A DNA stretch of 64,000 bases from NCBI RefSeq assembly GCF_002163855.1, contig NZ_CP019332.1, positions 471,213-535,212 of the forward strand. The letters run 5' to 3'. The stretch comes from Winogradskyella sp. PC-19. Lineage in GTDB: Bacteria; Bacteroidota; Bacteroidia; Flavobacteriales; Flavobacteriaceae. Below, in pieces: positions 25,926 to 36,646 of the stretch. Under the pieces are notes generated by a model, which worked only from the letters and a program-made list of their open reading frames with translations, searched no databases and was not told the origin of the DNA. Within the stretch, counting starts at the first letter, position 1, and every line of letters begins with the position of its first letter. The translations under genes were made by a program, and so were the position numbers.

Positions 25926-28312
25926 AATCTTTAATTCTAACAATTATGGTATTTGCATGTACTTCACAATTTGTTCTTTCTCAAGAGAATGATGGTGTGG
26001 TATCATTTGACTTACCTGTTAGAAATTCACAAATGTTCAACCGTTTTGCTATAAACCCTACATTTAGTTTTGTAAGAGAACAATATAAGTATGCTAGCAT
26101 TTTTAATAAAAGAGAATGGGTGCAATTTAATGACGCACCACTCACCTATTTAGCGAGTTACTCAGGTCGTTTTGCTGAAAATATTGGTGCTGGTATTGGA
26201 GTTTTTCAGCAAAATTATGGTGTCTTGACAACATTTGGTGGTATACTTAACTTTGCTTATAACGCAAGACTGAACAGAGATAATAACTTTACTTTTGGTT
26301 TAAATATAGGTGCATACAGTAGCGGAATAAACGATGGAAATGTAGTTACTAATTTTCCTGATCCGTCGCTACAAAATATTCCATCAAATTTTTTAGTCAC
26401 AATAAATCCTGGTATCAATTACGGAACCGCTTTTTTAGATTTTGGAGTATCTGTAAATAACTTATTTGCGTACAATATATCATCCTCAGAAATGCTTAAG
26501 GACGACCAAAATCAAAGCCTGCAAGCACATGTTATGTATACAGGTTATATGTCTAGTCGTGGTTTTTTTGATGATGCTCGCTTTTCTGGTTTAATTAGAA
26601 GTGAATTTATGCAAGATGAAACAATACTATCTGCAAATGCAATGGTATATGTTCCAAAAGGACTTTGGTTTCAAGCAGGATACAATACGCTTTATGGTGC
26701 TTCTGGTGGTGTTGGAATTAATATTACTAAAGAAATTGCTATTGAATATAACTTTGAAACTGCATTTGGTGATTTAGTAGATTTTGGTCCTTCACATGAA
26801 ATCACATTGGCTTATAGATTTAAAAGTAGTCGCTTCTTTGATTATAGCAGACAAGATGAAGTTAGTGGTTTAATCTCTACAGATAGAAAGCCAAAACGCC
26901 GCATTGTAAAGTCCTCTACTCCTAAAAGAACAATTCAAAAACCTGCTGAAAAAGATGATTCTGATGTATTAGTAAAAGCAGAAGCTGAAAAGGAAGCACA
27001 ACGTTTAGAAGAGGAAAAAGCGTTGAAACTCGAAGAAGAGCGTCTAGCAAAACTTGAAGCTGAACGATTAGCTGACCTAAAAGCCAAACAAGATGCAGAA
27101 AGAGAAGCAAAAGCTGTAGAAGATAAAAAAAGGAAAGAACAAGCTAGAATAGAAGCAGCAAAACGTGCACAAGAAACTGCAAAAAAACAAGCCAAAGAAA
27201 AAGCTAGACTTGAAGCAGAAAGAAAAGCCAAAGATGAAGAAACTCGTATTGCAGAAGAGAAGCGGAAAAAAGACATAGAAGAACAAAAACTTAAAGCAGA
27301 GGCTGAAAAAGAGGCACAACGTATTGATGAAGAAAGAATTGCAAAAGAATTAGCTGATAAAAAAGCTAAAATAGAATTAGAAAAAGAGAATCAATTAGAA
27401 GAAGAACGATTAGCAAAAGAAAAAGAACAACAAGACTTAATTGATAATCCAAAGGATGAATTAGGTAAAGCCTTAAAAGCATCTCAGCAAGAAGAAATAA
27501 AACAAAAAGACTTATTAGATAAGTATAATAAAGCTGTAGATGGTAAAAATGAAAACCTTAGAAATTTAAAAGAAGAAAATGATTTAAGCGAGCAAGGTAT
27601 AGTAGTAAAACCAAAAGAATTTAAAAGTGTTACTAAAGAAAATAACGAACTAAAATCTATTAAGGTAGAACTAGATGATATCATCATATCTAGAGAGCAA
27701 AAGATTAATGAATTAGAGAAGCTTTACGAAGATATGTATGAAGCGGATACAATTGTCAACCAAACGGTAATGTTGTATTATAAGAAAGAAATACAACGCT
27801 TAAAAACTGAGCAAGGCAATGCTAATGATATCAAATTAGATTTAGAAAATAAACTCGAAGAGATTCAAATTGCTATAGAATTTGAAAAGCGTCGTCGAAT
27901 AAAACGTGCAGAATTTAATAATGAAGAAGAACGCTATACAGAAGACAGAGCAACATTGGAAAATCTTAAAGAATCAACGGAAGTAACAAATAGTATTTTA
28001 AGTGAAGAAGACTTTGACTTCGGCATAGAGCAAAGTAATAATATTCAGATTCTAAAGAATGTAAATTACATCGAAAGTGGTTTCTATATGGTGCTGGCTG
28101 TACACACAGATAAAGAAAAACGTGATGAGTTTTTAACTAAAATTATTGCCTCTGGCGTAAGTAACATTGATTTCTTTTATGACGTCAACACAAGTCAATA
28201 TTATATATATCTAAAGACATTTAATAACATACAAGAAGCTAATAATGCTTTAAAAAACAAAGCAACAAAATCATATAATTCAAAAATGACAATAATCAAA
28301 ATAGAGAATTAA
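25922..28312 (+). CDS. PorP/SprF-family protein fused to coiled coil and SPOR-like end
   Basis: The 796 residues have a signal peptide (about 1-20) and an N-terminal PorP/SprF beta-barrel domain (about 25-300). FNRFAINPTFSFVREQYKYASIF and a barrel-closing EITLAYRFKSSRFFDY are visible. A long Glu/Lys/Ala-rich coiled coil follows (about 335-650) and then a C-terminal segment (about 715-796: IESGFYMVLAVHTDKEKRDE ... YYIYLKTFNNIQEANNAL) that looks like a SPOR/sporulation-related peptidoglycan-binding fold. Ordinary SprF proteins are about 330 residues and lack these extensions. The likely arrangement is an outer-membrane barrel with a periplasmic arm reaching the cell wall. It overlaps the upstream substrate gene by four bases. 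Confidence 0.88.
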   Translation: MKSLILTIMVFACTSQFVLSQENDGVVSFDLPVRNSQMFNRFAINPTFSFVREQYKYASIFNKREWVQFNDAPLTYLASYSGRFAENIGAGIGVFQQNYGVLTTFGGILNFAYNARLNRDNNFTFGLNIGAYSSGINDGNVVTNFPDPSLQNIPSNFLVTINPGINYGTAFLDFGVSVNNLFAYNISSSEMLKDDQNQSLQAHVMYTGYMSSRGFFDDARFSGLIRSEFMQDETILSANAMVYVPKGLWFQAGYNTLYGASGGVGINITKEIAIEYNFETAFGDLVDFGPSHEITLAYRFKSSRFFDYSRQDEVSGLISTDRKPKRRIVKSSTPKRTIQKPAEKDDSDVLVKAEAEKEAQRLEEEKALKLEEERLAKLEAERLADLKAKQDAEREAKAVEDKKRKEQARIEAAKRAQETAKKQAKEKARLEAERKAKDEETRIAEEKRKKDIEEQKLKAEAEKEAQRIDEERIAKELADKKAKIELEKENQLEEERLAKEKEQQDLIDNPKDELGKALKASQQEEIKQKDLLDKYNKAVDGKNENLRNLKEENDLSEQGIVVKPKEFKSVTKENNELKSIKVELDDIIISREQKINELEKLYEDMYEADTIVNQTVMLYYKKEIQRLKTEQGNANDIKLDLENKLEEIQIAIEFEKRRRIKRAEFNNEEERYTEDRATLENLKESTEVTNSILSEEDFDFGIEQSNNIQILKNVNYIESGFYMVLAVHTDKEKRDEFLTKIIASGVSNIDFFYDVNTSQYYIYLKTFNNIQEANNALKNKATKSYNSKMTIIKIEN

Positions 28313-28394
28313 TTAACATATCCATATAAATGTATTCAGTTATCTATTACGCCCCAAACTAGATAGAAAACCGAAGAATTAAAATATAATTATC

Positions 28395-31300
28395 ATGAAA
28401 AAACCTACTTTTTCTAGCATAGCCAGTACGCTAATTACCGTACTCGTAGGCATCTCCTCGTACGCACAAAACTATGTGCCTTTTACACCACGATTTAATC
28501 AAGATTTAAAAGGAGATATTGTTTTGATTGGTAATAATATCCTTGGCCCAAATAATAATGCTTTTAATGATAATTCGGTATATAATCATAATGTCGACAT
28601 GCAGTATATCGATATTGATGGTGATGCGAGCACATTTAGTTCTTCGAGTTCAGATTTAGTAATACCAAATCCAAATTGTTACGAAATTATTTATGCAGGT
28701 TTATATTGGGGTGCAGTAAATCCAGGAGATGAGCCTATTACTGAGGTTAAGTTTAGAGGTCCAACTGGTGGATACAATGACATCACAGGAACAATAATAT
28801 ATGATGCCAATGGTGCATCAGTAGATGGTGGCGATAGTTTCTCTTATGCTTGTTTTGCGGATGTTACATCAATAGTTACAAGTTTTGGTGCAGGTACAGA
28901 TTTAGGAACTTATACAGTAGCTAATGTTTCTTCTGGGGTTGGAGAAACTGCAAATTTCACACCTTTTAATGGAACAGGACAATCAGCAGGTTGGTCGTTA
29001 TTTATTGTATATGAAGACCCAACACTTCCTGGAAAATCAATAACTAGTTTTGATGGTTTTAGTGCCATTAGTGTTCCGGGAAATAACGAAACTTTAGACG
29101 TACCTGTTAGTGGATTTAGAACAATACCTGCTCCTGCTCCCGTTAGAGCAAATTTTGCATTTGCAACGCTTGAGGGAGATAGCCCAATCCTTGGAGATCA
29201 ATTATTACTTAATGGTATAAATTTGTCAACTGCAGATAGACCTCAAACAAACTTTTTCAATAGTTCTGTAACACAATTAAGCGCTTTGCCTGTTAATAAT
29301 AGAGTACCAAATAGTACAAATACGTTAGGTTTTGACACTGGTATTATGGCTGTACCAAATCCAGGTAATACAGTAATAGCAAATGATGCAACAGATGCAG
29401 TAATAACTCTTGAAACTGAAGGCGATACTTATTTTCCATATTTTTTCGCTTTTGCAGTAGATATTATAGAGCCAAATATTGTACTTACAAAAATTGTTGA
29501 AGATGATTTGGGAGCAAATATTGGTGGACTTGGTGTTGGTTTGTCAACACCTCTGAATTATGTTATTGGATTTCAAAACACAGGGAATGATAATGCTACT
29601 AATCTTCAAATTAGAGATATACTTCCAATAAATATTATTTACAATCATCCTACAGATTTAGTGCTTCCACCAGGAGTTACGGTTAATAGTTATAATCCTG
29701 TCACGCGAGAATTAATATTTGATGTAGAGGATTATTTAGTTGAAGAAAATGATCCAGTTTATGAGATAAGAATCGAAGTGCAAACTGTAGACTCTTGTCA
29801 ACAACTCGCAGATGCCTGTTCTAATATTATAAATAACCAAGCATTTGCTACGTATAATGGGTTCTTTAATCCTACGTTTCAGATTACCGATGATCCAAGT
29901 GTTAATAGCAACACAGGATGTTTACTAACACCTCAAGTTACAAACTTCCTCATTAATCTTGATTGTACTTTTGAAGAGGATCAGATATTGTGTGGTTCTA
30001 CTCTTGATTTAACTGCAGCAAATGGCTATGATTCATACTCATGGTCTACAAGTCCTACAGGTACGCCAGTTATTGGCAATACACAAACTATAACTGTTAC
30101 AGCAACAGGAACGTATTACTCTTTTAATACAGCATTAGCACCTTGTCAATCTATTGAGCAAGTATATAATGTTGAATTGTTTGGTGGTACAACTACAAAT
30201 CCTGTCATTCCTTTTGCAGACGAAGTTGTTATTTGCCCTAATGACGGTAAAGAATTACCTAATATTTATTTGTGTGGTTCAGAAGATTTTGTAAATATAG
30301 ACACTAATATTTCTGGCGCCGAATCTATTATATGGCAGCAATTAGACGAGTCTAGTTGTCCAGCAGTTACAGATACAGATTGTGCAAATGAAGATAATGC
30401 GTGTACATGGAATGAAGTTGCAACTGGACCTGATTTTGTAGCTGATACAGCAGGACAATTTAGGTTAACTATTAATTATCAAGGTGGGTGCTTTGTTCAG
30501 TTCTATTTTAATGTTTATGAAAATCTCTTAAACCCTACAGTAGTAGCAGAAGACATCATTTGCACAACTCCAGGGAGCATTACTATTAATGACGTGCCTT
30601 CTGGTTATGAGTACAGTTTAGATGGTATCACTTACCAAGCAAGCAATATATTTTCTGTTACATCTCCTGGAACATATATAGTATACGTTAGACAGATAGG
30701 TATAGACACTAATCCATGTATTTTTACAGTTCCTGATGTACAAATAAGAGAACGTGATTTTACTGTCTCTACAGTTGTAGCTCAGCCATTTTGTAACGGA
30801 GATAAAGGAAGTATCCAAATTTCAGCAAATGATGTAGAACCTCAATATACATTTGAAATATTTCAAAATGGAACACTAGTAAATAGTGTTGGGCCTATCA
30901 TTGAAAACACATATATTTTTGAAAATCTAAATACTGGAACATATACTGTTACAGCTCTGACTGAAGATGGCTGTACTTATTCTGAAGACATTACAATCAC
31001 TGAACCTCCTTTATTAACAGTGACTGCTGCTTTAACGACACCTTTAACATGTACAGATGGTGAGATTACGATTTATCCTCAAGGTGGAACAGCGCCTTAC
31101 TTCTACTTTATAAACAGTACAACAGATTTTCAAACGGTACCAGAATATATGGTAACAGCAACAGGAACTTATGATATTACAGTAATCGATGCAAATAATT
31201 GTACTGCTACAACATCGGTAACAGTTGATACTGTGCTTACACCCGATTTTATTGTAAACACGACTGATATTTTATGTCCAGGAAATAATGACGGAGATAT

Positions 31301-34300
31301 AACTATTACTGTAATTAATACGAACGGAAATTCAATTCGTTATAGTATAGATAATGGTATTACATACTCAAACTCACCTATATTTACAGGATTACCGGCA
31401 GGTAATTACAATGTTGTTATAGAGTATACATTTGGAGGCTCAATTTGTACTACAAATCCACAGCAAGTCACAATAAATGAAAATGCACCTATTACTGGTA
31501 ATGCTGAACTTTCTGCTCCTTTTACTTGTACAGATACAGGTACTATAACTGTGACTGGAGTTTCTGGAGGAGTAGCCCCATATTCGTATAGTTTAGATGG
31601 AATTAATTTTCAACCTAGTGCTGTTTTTACTGGTTTGACCCAAGGCAATTATACCGTTACAATTAATGATGCTAATAATTGTGGATTAATAACGAATACA
31701 ATCACAATCCAACCATTAAATCCGCCTACAGATTTAGAGTTTGACAACTCGCCAATTGATTGTGCTACAAATACAACATCAATAACTATTACAAATACAA
31801 TTGGTGGGACTGGTACTTTAGAATATCAAATAATTGCTCCAGCTTCAGCAGTAACACCTTATCAGGCTTCTAATATATTTTCGGGCTTAGAACCTGGTAC
31901 ATACACATTTCAAGTAAGAGATGAAAATAATTGTGAGTATGCAGAATCTTATACAATAGCGCCCTTACCTATTTCTACAGTAAATGTTGTTTTAACTGAA
32001 GGGTTAAACTGTACAGCTACACCAGATGCAATTATTACAGGAACAATTACAGGAACAGGGCCATTTACTTATGCTGTTTCTACAAATGGAGGTACTTTTT
32101 CTCCTTTAGGAAGTACAGGAAATTCCTTTACATATTCAACATCTACTGCTGCTGATTATCAATTTGAAATCACAGATGGAAATGGATGTTCTGTTTTATC
32201 TTCTGTAATAACAGTAAACCCTATAGTTCCTCCAGCCTTAAGTGCTGTTGTACAAAGTGAAAATATTTTATGCAATGGAGATTTAAATGGAGCAATTGAT
32301 ATTACAATTGATACTTCAGTTGGTACTCCTCCATTTATTATTAATGTAAATAATGACACATTAGGAACTAACTTCGGAAATCAAACTACTAGTTTACCTG
32401 CTGGTGATTACACTGTAACAATCACTGATGCTAATTCATGTACAGCTTCAGAAAATATAACAATTAGTCAACCCAATGCTATTATAGTTAACCATAGTAC
32501 TATAGACATAACTTGTACAGCAAGTGGAGTTTCCCAAGGCTCTGTGATTATAGATTCTGTAAGTGGCGGTATAGCTCCTTATAATTATTTTGTGACTGGT
32601 ACAAATGGTTATTCTAATTCTGAATTAAATTCTGCTGGAACGACTTCAGTAAGTTTTGATGTAGTAGATTTTGGCTTGTATCAAATCAATGTCGTTGATG
32701 CAAATGGATGTTCTGTACTAATACAAGATGTATTGGTTGCTTCGCCTCCATCGGATTTAGATATTACAATAACACCAACAGTTAATTGCTCTACTGGTGG
32801 TGAAGCAACTATTGCGGTTAGTTCTGCATTAAGTAGTTCAGGACCTTTTTGGTTTTCTATTTATCAAGAACCGTTTGTGCCCTATTCTGTTGGTGACCCA
32901 AATTGGTTAGCTGAAAACCCAGCAGGTAGTGCTTCAACTATTTTTACAGGTTTAATTCCTGGGGTGCAGTATACATTTGTGGTTTATGATAGTGCGACAA
33001 ACTGTACCTATTACGAAACATCAACTGCTTCAATCCCTACAAACTCTACATTGACGTTAAGTGCTTTTGGGAGTAGTAATATTACTTGTACAGGCAATAC
33101 TGATGGTAATGTGTCTTTTACTGTTGAAAGTACATATGCATCTAATGTTAATATCAGTTATCAGGTTTTTGAGTCACAATCTTTAACACCTATTGGAGCT
33201 ATAGGAACAGGTACAGTTCCTGGTAATGGAAATTTGGTAGTTACAGATTTTGAAAATTTACCTTTCGGAAATTACTTTGTAGCAATCACTGAAACTTCAG
33301 GACCAAATGCTGGATGTGGTATTGTAACAACACCTTTTAATATAACAGAATCTGAGTTTCCTTTAGATTTATCAGTTTCGGTAATCCAAAATGCGAACTG
33401 TAATGTTAACTCTGGAATCATTTCGGCTGTTGCTGAAAATGGAACTGCCCCATATTTATATCAAGTAACAACTACTGCAACGGCACCACTAGCTACAGAT
33501 ACTGGATGGAATTCTGCTAGTACGTTTAACTTGGATGCTAACACCTATTATATACATACGTTAGATACTTATGGCTGTATTGTTTCAAGCCCAGCAACGG
33601 TATTACCTATGAGTGATTCGCCAGTTATTACAGCAACAATTAATAATGATTGTGTTGATATTGATGGAACATTTCAAATAGATGTAAACTTAACAACAAT
33701 CGGAACTGCGCCATATAGTGTTAGTATTGATGGTGGTGCTTTTCAAACGCAGAGCTTCCCTTTTACAATTCAAAACTTATTCGCAGGGAATCACACTGTA
33801 GAAGTCAATGATGTAAATGGTTGTGGCAATTTAGTGTCAGTAGATATATTACCTATTCTAAATATAACACCTGAAGCTACTGCTTTACCTACGTGTAATA
33901 ACGATGACGGAGAAATTGTAGTATCACCATCAGGTGGTTCAGGTACATTTGTATATAGTGTTTTACCAAATAGTCCATCAATAAGTATTGCAGGAAATGT
34001 TATTTCCGGTGTGCCTTCAGGATTATATGATATTACAATTACTGATAGTGTAACAGGCTGTACCGAAGAAGTATCTGTTTCACTACCAGAAGCCGTTGCT
34101 CCTACATTTGATTTAACACCAATTTCACTAATATGTTTTGGAGACAATAGCGGAAGTTTTGATATCAACATTACTAATTATAACGGTACATATACATACG
34201 AAGTAATAGATGACACAAATGCATCAGTATTTGGAGTTGTTCCAGCTAATACAACTACAAATCCATTGACTGTTAGTGGGCTAAATTCAGGCACATATGC

Positions 34301-36614
34301 TGTTACAATTATTCAAACTGAAAGCCCATTTTGTTCGTCTACAGCTGAGGTAATTATTGGCTCTCCGACTGAAGAATTATTACTGGATATTACAGAAACT
34401 TCGAACGTAACTTGTAATAACAATATTGGCGTCATAACAGCAGTTGCAACTGGTGGTTGGGGCAATTATGAATACGAATTAACAGGAGATGCAACTGTTG
34501 CATTTTCACCAAATGGAACATTCCCAAATTTATCTGCTGGGAATTATACCGTAAATGTTAGAGATGCTGAAGGTTGCGTTGTATCAGAATCTATAACTCT
34601 AGAAGAACCAACACCAATTGATGCTGTATTTACACCGAGTACTAATCTATTAGCATGTTTCGGAGATTCAAACGGAAGTATTTCTATCACCAATGTTACT
34701 GGTGGACAAGGTAGTAATTACAGTTATACTTTAAATATGACTACTCCAGTTGTAACGACTTCTGGACCACAAACTTCAAATGTATTTGATGGCTTATCAG
34801 CAGGAACGTATTCGGTTACAATAAATGATGGTTTTGATTGCCAAATGACATCTATTGATTTTGTAATTAATGAACCATCACCAGTGACTGCAAATTTAGT
34901 TAGAGCGTCATCACAAACTTGTTTGGTAGAGTCTACATTGACATTAAGTGCTTCTGGCGGTAACGCACCATATTCATATAGTGTAGATGACTCATTTACA
35001 ACAGTTTTAGGTGCATTTAATTCATCAACTACTTTTAGTGTTCCTGCAGGAAATTATTCGTATTTCGTGAGAGATGCAAATGGTTGTATTGCCACAATAT
35101 CTAATGCTATTGATATCGAACCATTACCAGATTTAGATGTAGCGCTGGCATCGTCAAATCCAACTATAAATTGTGCAGGAGATAATACTGGAAACATTAC
35201 TGCAAGTGCTACTGGTGGTTTAGGAAATTATAGTTATACACTTCAGGATACATCTGGAAACACAATAAACGCTACACAAAATACTCCAGGTTACTTTACC
35301 GAACTTGTTGCAGGTAATTATGTTGTTGTGGTTCAAAGTGGCGATTGTACAATAACATCGTCTGCAATACCAATTACAGAGCCAAACACCATGCTAGAAG
35401 CTACGCCAGTTGTGACTAATGTGACTTGTGCTGGTACTAACAACGGAAGAATAGAAATCATTGCTACTGGTGGTACAGGAATTATCAAATATGCCATTTC
35501 TCCTCAGCTAAATCAATTTTTTGATACCAACAACTTTGAAAATTTAGAACCTGGTGAGTACGATATCATTGTACAAGACGAATTAGGTTGTTACCTAACG
35601 TTTACAGAAACTGTCACAGAACCTGTTCAGGTATTATTGTCGATTGTGCCCAATTCAATTTTACCTGAGGTTTGTGATGGTGATTTAGATGGTGCCTTTA
35701 GTATTGATATTTCTGGTGGCACAACACCATACAGCGTAAGTTTAGATAATCCCGATGGACCTTATCTTACTGGTATTGTAGGACAAACTATTTTTGATTT
35801 TGATAATATTGGCGGTGGCGATCACATCGTATATGTTAGAGATGCCGAGGGTTGTGAGTCCGAATGGAATATTACGTTTCCGCCATCAGCTAGGATAAAT
35901 CCTGAAATTGAAGTGCTTTATGACTGTAGTCAGAATGCTCAAATTAATACAGTTACTGTAACAGTTGATGAAGCGATTACTGACATGTCAGAACTAGACT
36001 TCTCATTGAATGGAGGTCCATATCAAGCGAGTAATATATTCACAGACATTCCCGTAGGAACAAATAATTATATAAATGTTAGACATAGTAATGGATGTAT
36101 ACAAAGTACTGAGTTGTTTGATATGTTAGATTATGAACCTGTTGGATTAACACTTACAGATGGTCAAGAATTAAACCAAATTGTCGCAAATGCATCTGGT
36201 GGTACAGGAGAATATACCTTTACTTTTAATGAAGAAGATTATGGTGAAGAAAATACTTATGATATTACCCAATCTGGAATATTTATAGTTACCGTTACTG
36301 ATACAAACGGTTGTACAGCAACTGTACAAATCGAACGTGAATTTATTGAAATCTGTATTCCAAATTACTTTACACCAAACGGTGATGGTACTACTGATAC
36401 TTGGGCTCCAGGTTGTGTAGAGAATTATCCAAATTTGGAGTTTGACATATTTGACAGATATGGTCGTAAAGTAGCCACTTATAGAGTTGGCGAATATTGG
36501 GATGGTAGATACAATGGTACCGAACTTCCAACAGGAGATTATTGGTTTGTCGTTAGACCTAACAGCGATGAAGTTACTCGTGATTTTGTTGGACATTTTA
36601 CACTATATAGATAA
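28395..36614 (+). CDS. Giant SprB-like T9SS type B adhesin
   Basis: The 2739 residues start with a signal peptide (about 1-24, ending SSYAQ). An N-terminal domain of about 350 residues common to flavobacterial surface proteins comes next, then a DUF11-like segment (about 355-465) and a Cys-containing region. From about residue 715 to 2655 there are some 23 SprB-type repeats of 80-95 residues, each ending in a pattern like GxYTVTxxDxxGC followed by ITxxxP. The protein closes with a type B C-terminal domain (IPNYFTPNGDGTTDTW ... VGHFTLYR). SprB-like proteins are surface filaments moved by the gliding machinery and promote adhesion. Here the repeat number is smaller than in the F. johnsoniae SprB (about 6500 residues). 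An SprF gene starts immediately after. Confidence 0.92.
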   Translation: MKKPTFSSIASTLITVLVGISSYAQNYVPFTPRFNQDLKGDIVLIGNNILGPNNNAFNDNSVYNHNVDMQYIDIDGDASTFSSSSSDLVIPNPNCYEIIYAGLYWGAVNPGDEPITEVKFRGPTGGYNDITGTIIYDANGASVDGGDSFSYACFADVTSIVTSFGAGTDLGTYTVANVSSGVGETANFTPFNGTGQSAGWSLFIVYEDPTLPGKSITSFDGFSAISVPGNNETLDVPVSGFRTIPAPAPVRANFAFATLEGDSPILGDQLLLNGINLSTADRPQTNFFNSSVTQLSALPVNNRVPNSTNTLGFDTGIMAVPNPGNTVIANDATDAVITLETEGDTYFPYFFAFAVDIIEPNIVLTKIVEDDLGANIGGLGVGLSTPLNYVIGFQNTGNDNATNLQIRDILPINIIYNHPTDLVLPPGVTVNSYNPVTRELIFDVEDYLVEENDPVYEIRIEVQTVDSCQQLADACSNIINNQAFATYNGFFNPTFQITDDPSVNSNTGCLLTPQVTNFLINLDCTFEEDQILCGSTLDLTAANGYDSYSWSTSPTGTPVIGNTQTITVTATGTYYSFNTALAPCQSIEQVYNVELFGGTTTNPVIPFADEVVICPNDGKELPNIYLCGSEDFVNIDTNISGAESIIWQQLDESSCPAVTDTDCANEDNACTWNEVATGPDFVADTAGQFRLTINYQGGCFVQFYFNVYENLLNPTVVAEDIICTTPGSITINDVPSGYEYSLDGITYQASNIFSVTSPGTYIVYVRQIGIDTNPCIFTVPDVQIRERDFTVSTVVAQPFCNGDKGSIQISANDVEPQYTFEIFQNGTLVNSVGPIIENTYIFENLNTGTYTVTALTEDGCTYSEDITITEPPLLTVTAALTTPLTCTDGEITIYPQGGTAPYFYFINSTTDFQTVPEYMVTATGTYDITVIDANNCTATTSVTVDTVLTPDFIVNTTDILCPGNNDGDITITVINTNGNSIRYSIDNGITYSNSPIFTGLPAGNYNVVIEYTFGGSICTTNPQQVTINENAPITGNAELSAPFTCTDTGTITVTGVSGGVAPYSYSLDGINFQPSAVFTGLTQGNYTVTINDANNCGLITNTITIQPLNPPTDLEFDNSPIDCATNTTSITITNTIGGTGTLEYQIIAPASAVTPYQASNIFSGLEPGTYTFQVRDENNCEYAESYTIAPLPISTVNVVLTEGLNCTATPDAIITGTITGTGPFTYAVSTNGGTFSPLGSTGNSFTYSTSTAADYQFEITDGNGCSVLSSVITVNPIVPPALSAVVQSENILCNGDLNGAIDITIDTSVGTPPFIINVNNDTLGTNFGNQTTSLPAGDYTVTITDANSCTASENITISQPNAIIVNHSTIDITCTASGVSQGSVIIDSVSGGIAPYNYFVTGTNGYSNSELNSAGTTSVSFDVVDFGLYQINVVDANGCSVLIQDVLVASPPSDLDITITPTVNCSTGGEATIAVSSALSSSGPFWFSIYQEPFVPYSVGDPNWLAENPAGSASTIFTGLIPGVQYTFVVYDSATNCTYYETSTASIPTNSTLTLSAFGSSNITCTGNTDGNVSFTVESTYASNVNISYQVFESQSLTPIGAIGTGTVPGNGNLVVTDFENLPFGNYFVAITETSGPNAGCGIVTTPFNITESEFPLDLSVSVIQNANCNVNSGIISAVAENGTAPYLYQVTTTATAPLATDTGWNSASTFNLDANTYYIHTLDTYGCIVSSPATVLPMSDSPVITATINNDCVDIDGTFQIDVNLTTIGTAPYSVSIDGGAFQTQSFPFTIQNLFAGNHTVEVNDVNGCGNLVSVDILPILNITPEATALPTCNNDDGEIVVSPSGGSGTFVYSVLPNSPSISIAGNVISGVPSGLYDITITDSVTGCTEEVSVSLPEAVAPTFDLTPISLICFGDNSGSFDINITNYNGTYTYEVIDDTNASVFGVVPANTTTNPLTVSGLNSGTYAVTIIQTESPFCSSTAEVIIGSPTEELLLDITETSNVTCNNNIGVITAVATGGWGNYEYELTGDATVAFSPNGTFPNLSAGNYTVNVRDAEGCVVSESITLEEPTPIDAVFTPSTNLLACFGDSNGSISITNVTGGQGSNYSYTLNMTTPVVTTSGPQTSNVFDGLSAGTYSVTINDGFDCQMTSIDFVINEPSPVTANLVRASSQTCLVESTLTLSASGGNAPYSYSVDDSFTTVLGAFNSSTTFSVPAGNYSYFVRDANGCIATISNAIDIEPLPDLDVALASSNPTINCAGDNTGNITASATGGLGNYSYTLQDTSGNTINATQNTPGYFTELVAGNYVVVVQSGDCTITSSAIPITEPNTMLEATPVVTNVTCAGTNNGRIEIIATGGTGIIKYAISPQLNQFFDTNNFENLEPGEYDIIVQDELGCYLTFTETVTEPVQVLLSIVPNSILPEVCDGDLDGAFSIDISGGTTPYSVSLDNPDGPYLTGIVGQTIFDFDNIGGGDHIVYVRDAEGCESEWNITFPPSARINPEIEVLYDCSQNAQINTVTVTVDEAITDMSELDFSLNGGPYQASNIFTDIPVGTNNYINVRHSNGCIQSTELFDMLDYEPVGLTLTDGQELNQIVANASGGTGEYTFTFNEEDYGEENTYDITQSGIFIVTVTDTNGCTATVQIEREFIEICIPNYFTPNGDGTTDTWAPGCVENYPNLEFDIFDRYGRKVATYRVGEYWDGRYNGTELPTGDYWFVVRPNSDEVTRDFVGHFTLYR
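30537..36360 (+). repeat. About 23 SprB-type repeats (protein level)
   Basis: Each unit is roughly 80-95 codons with a conserved Cys and a closing GxYxVxVxDxxGC motif; examples end GTYTVTALTEDGC, GNYTVTINDANNC, GNYTVNVRDAEGC and GIFIVTVTDTNGC. They are diverged at the nucleotide level, so recent tandem expansion is not evident. Confidence 0.8.
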
Positions 36615-36646
36615 TGCCCCAAGCCTATCTAAAACAAGACCTTAAG

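Noticed and set aside
26935-27319. Long antisense open frames inside the SprF-fusion gene
   Set aside because: They mirror the Glu/Lys/Ala-rich coiled-coil codons and give Phe/Ser/Leu-rich low-complexity products; typical shadow frames.
28341-28365. Six-base inverted repeat upstream of the giant adhesin
   Set aside because: Short arms with a 13-base loop are expected by chance in AT-rich DNA.
33791-34171. Antisense open frame inside the giant adhesin (also 36171-36596, 30618-30818 and 32159-32359)
   Set aside because: No start context or family, wholly inside a well supported gene with clear repeats.
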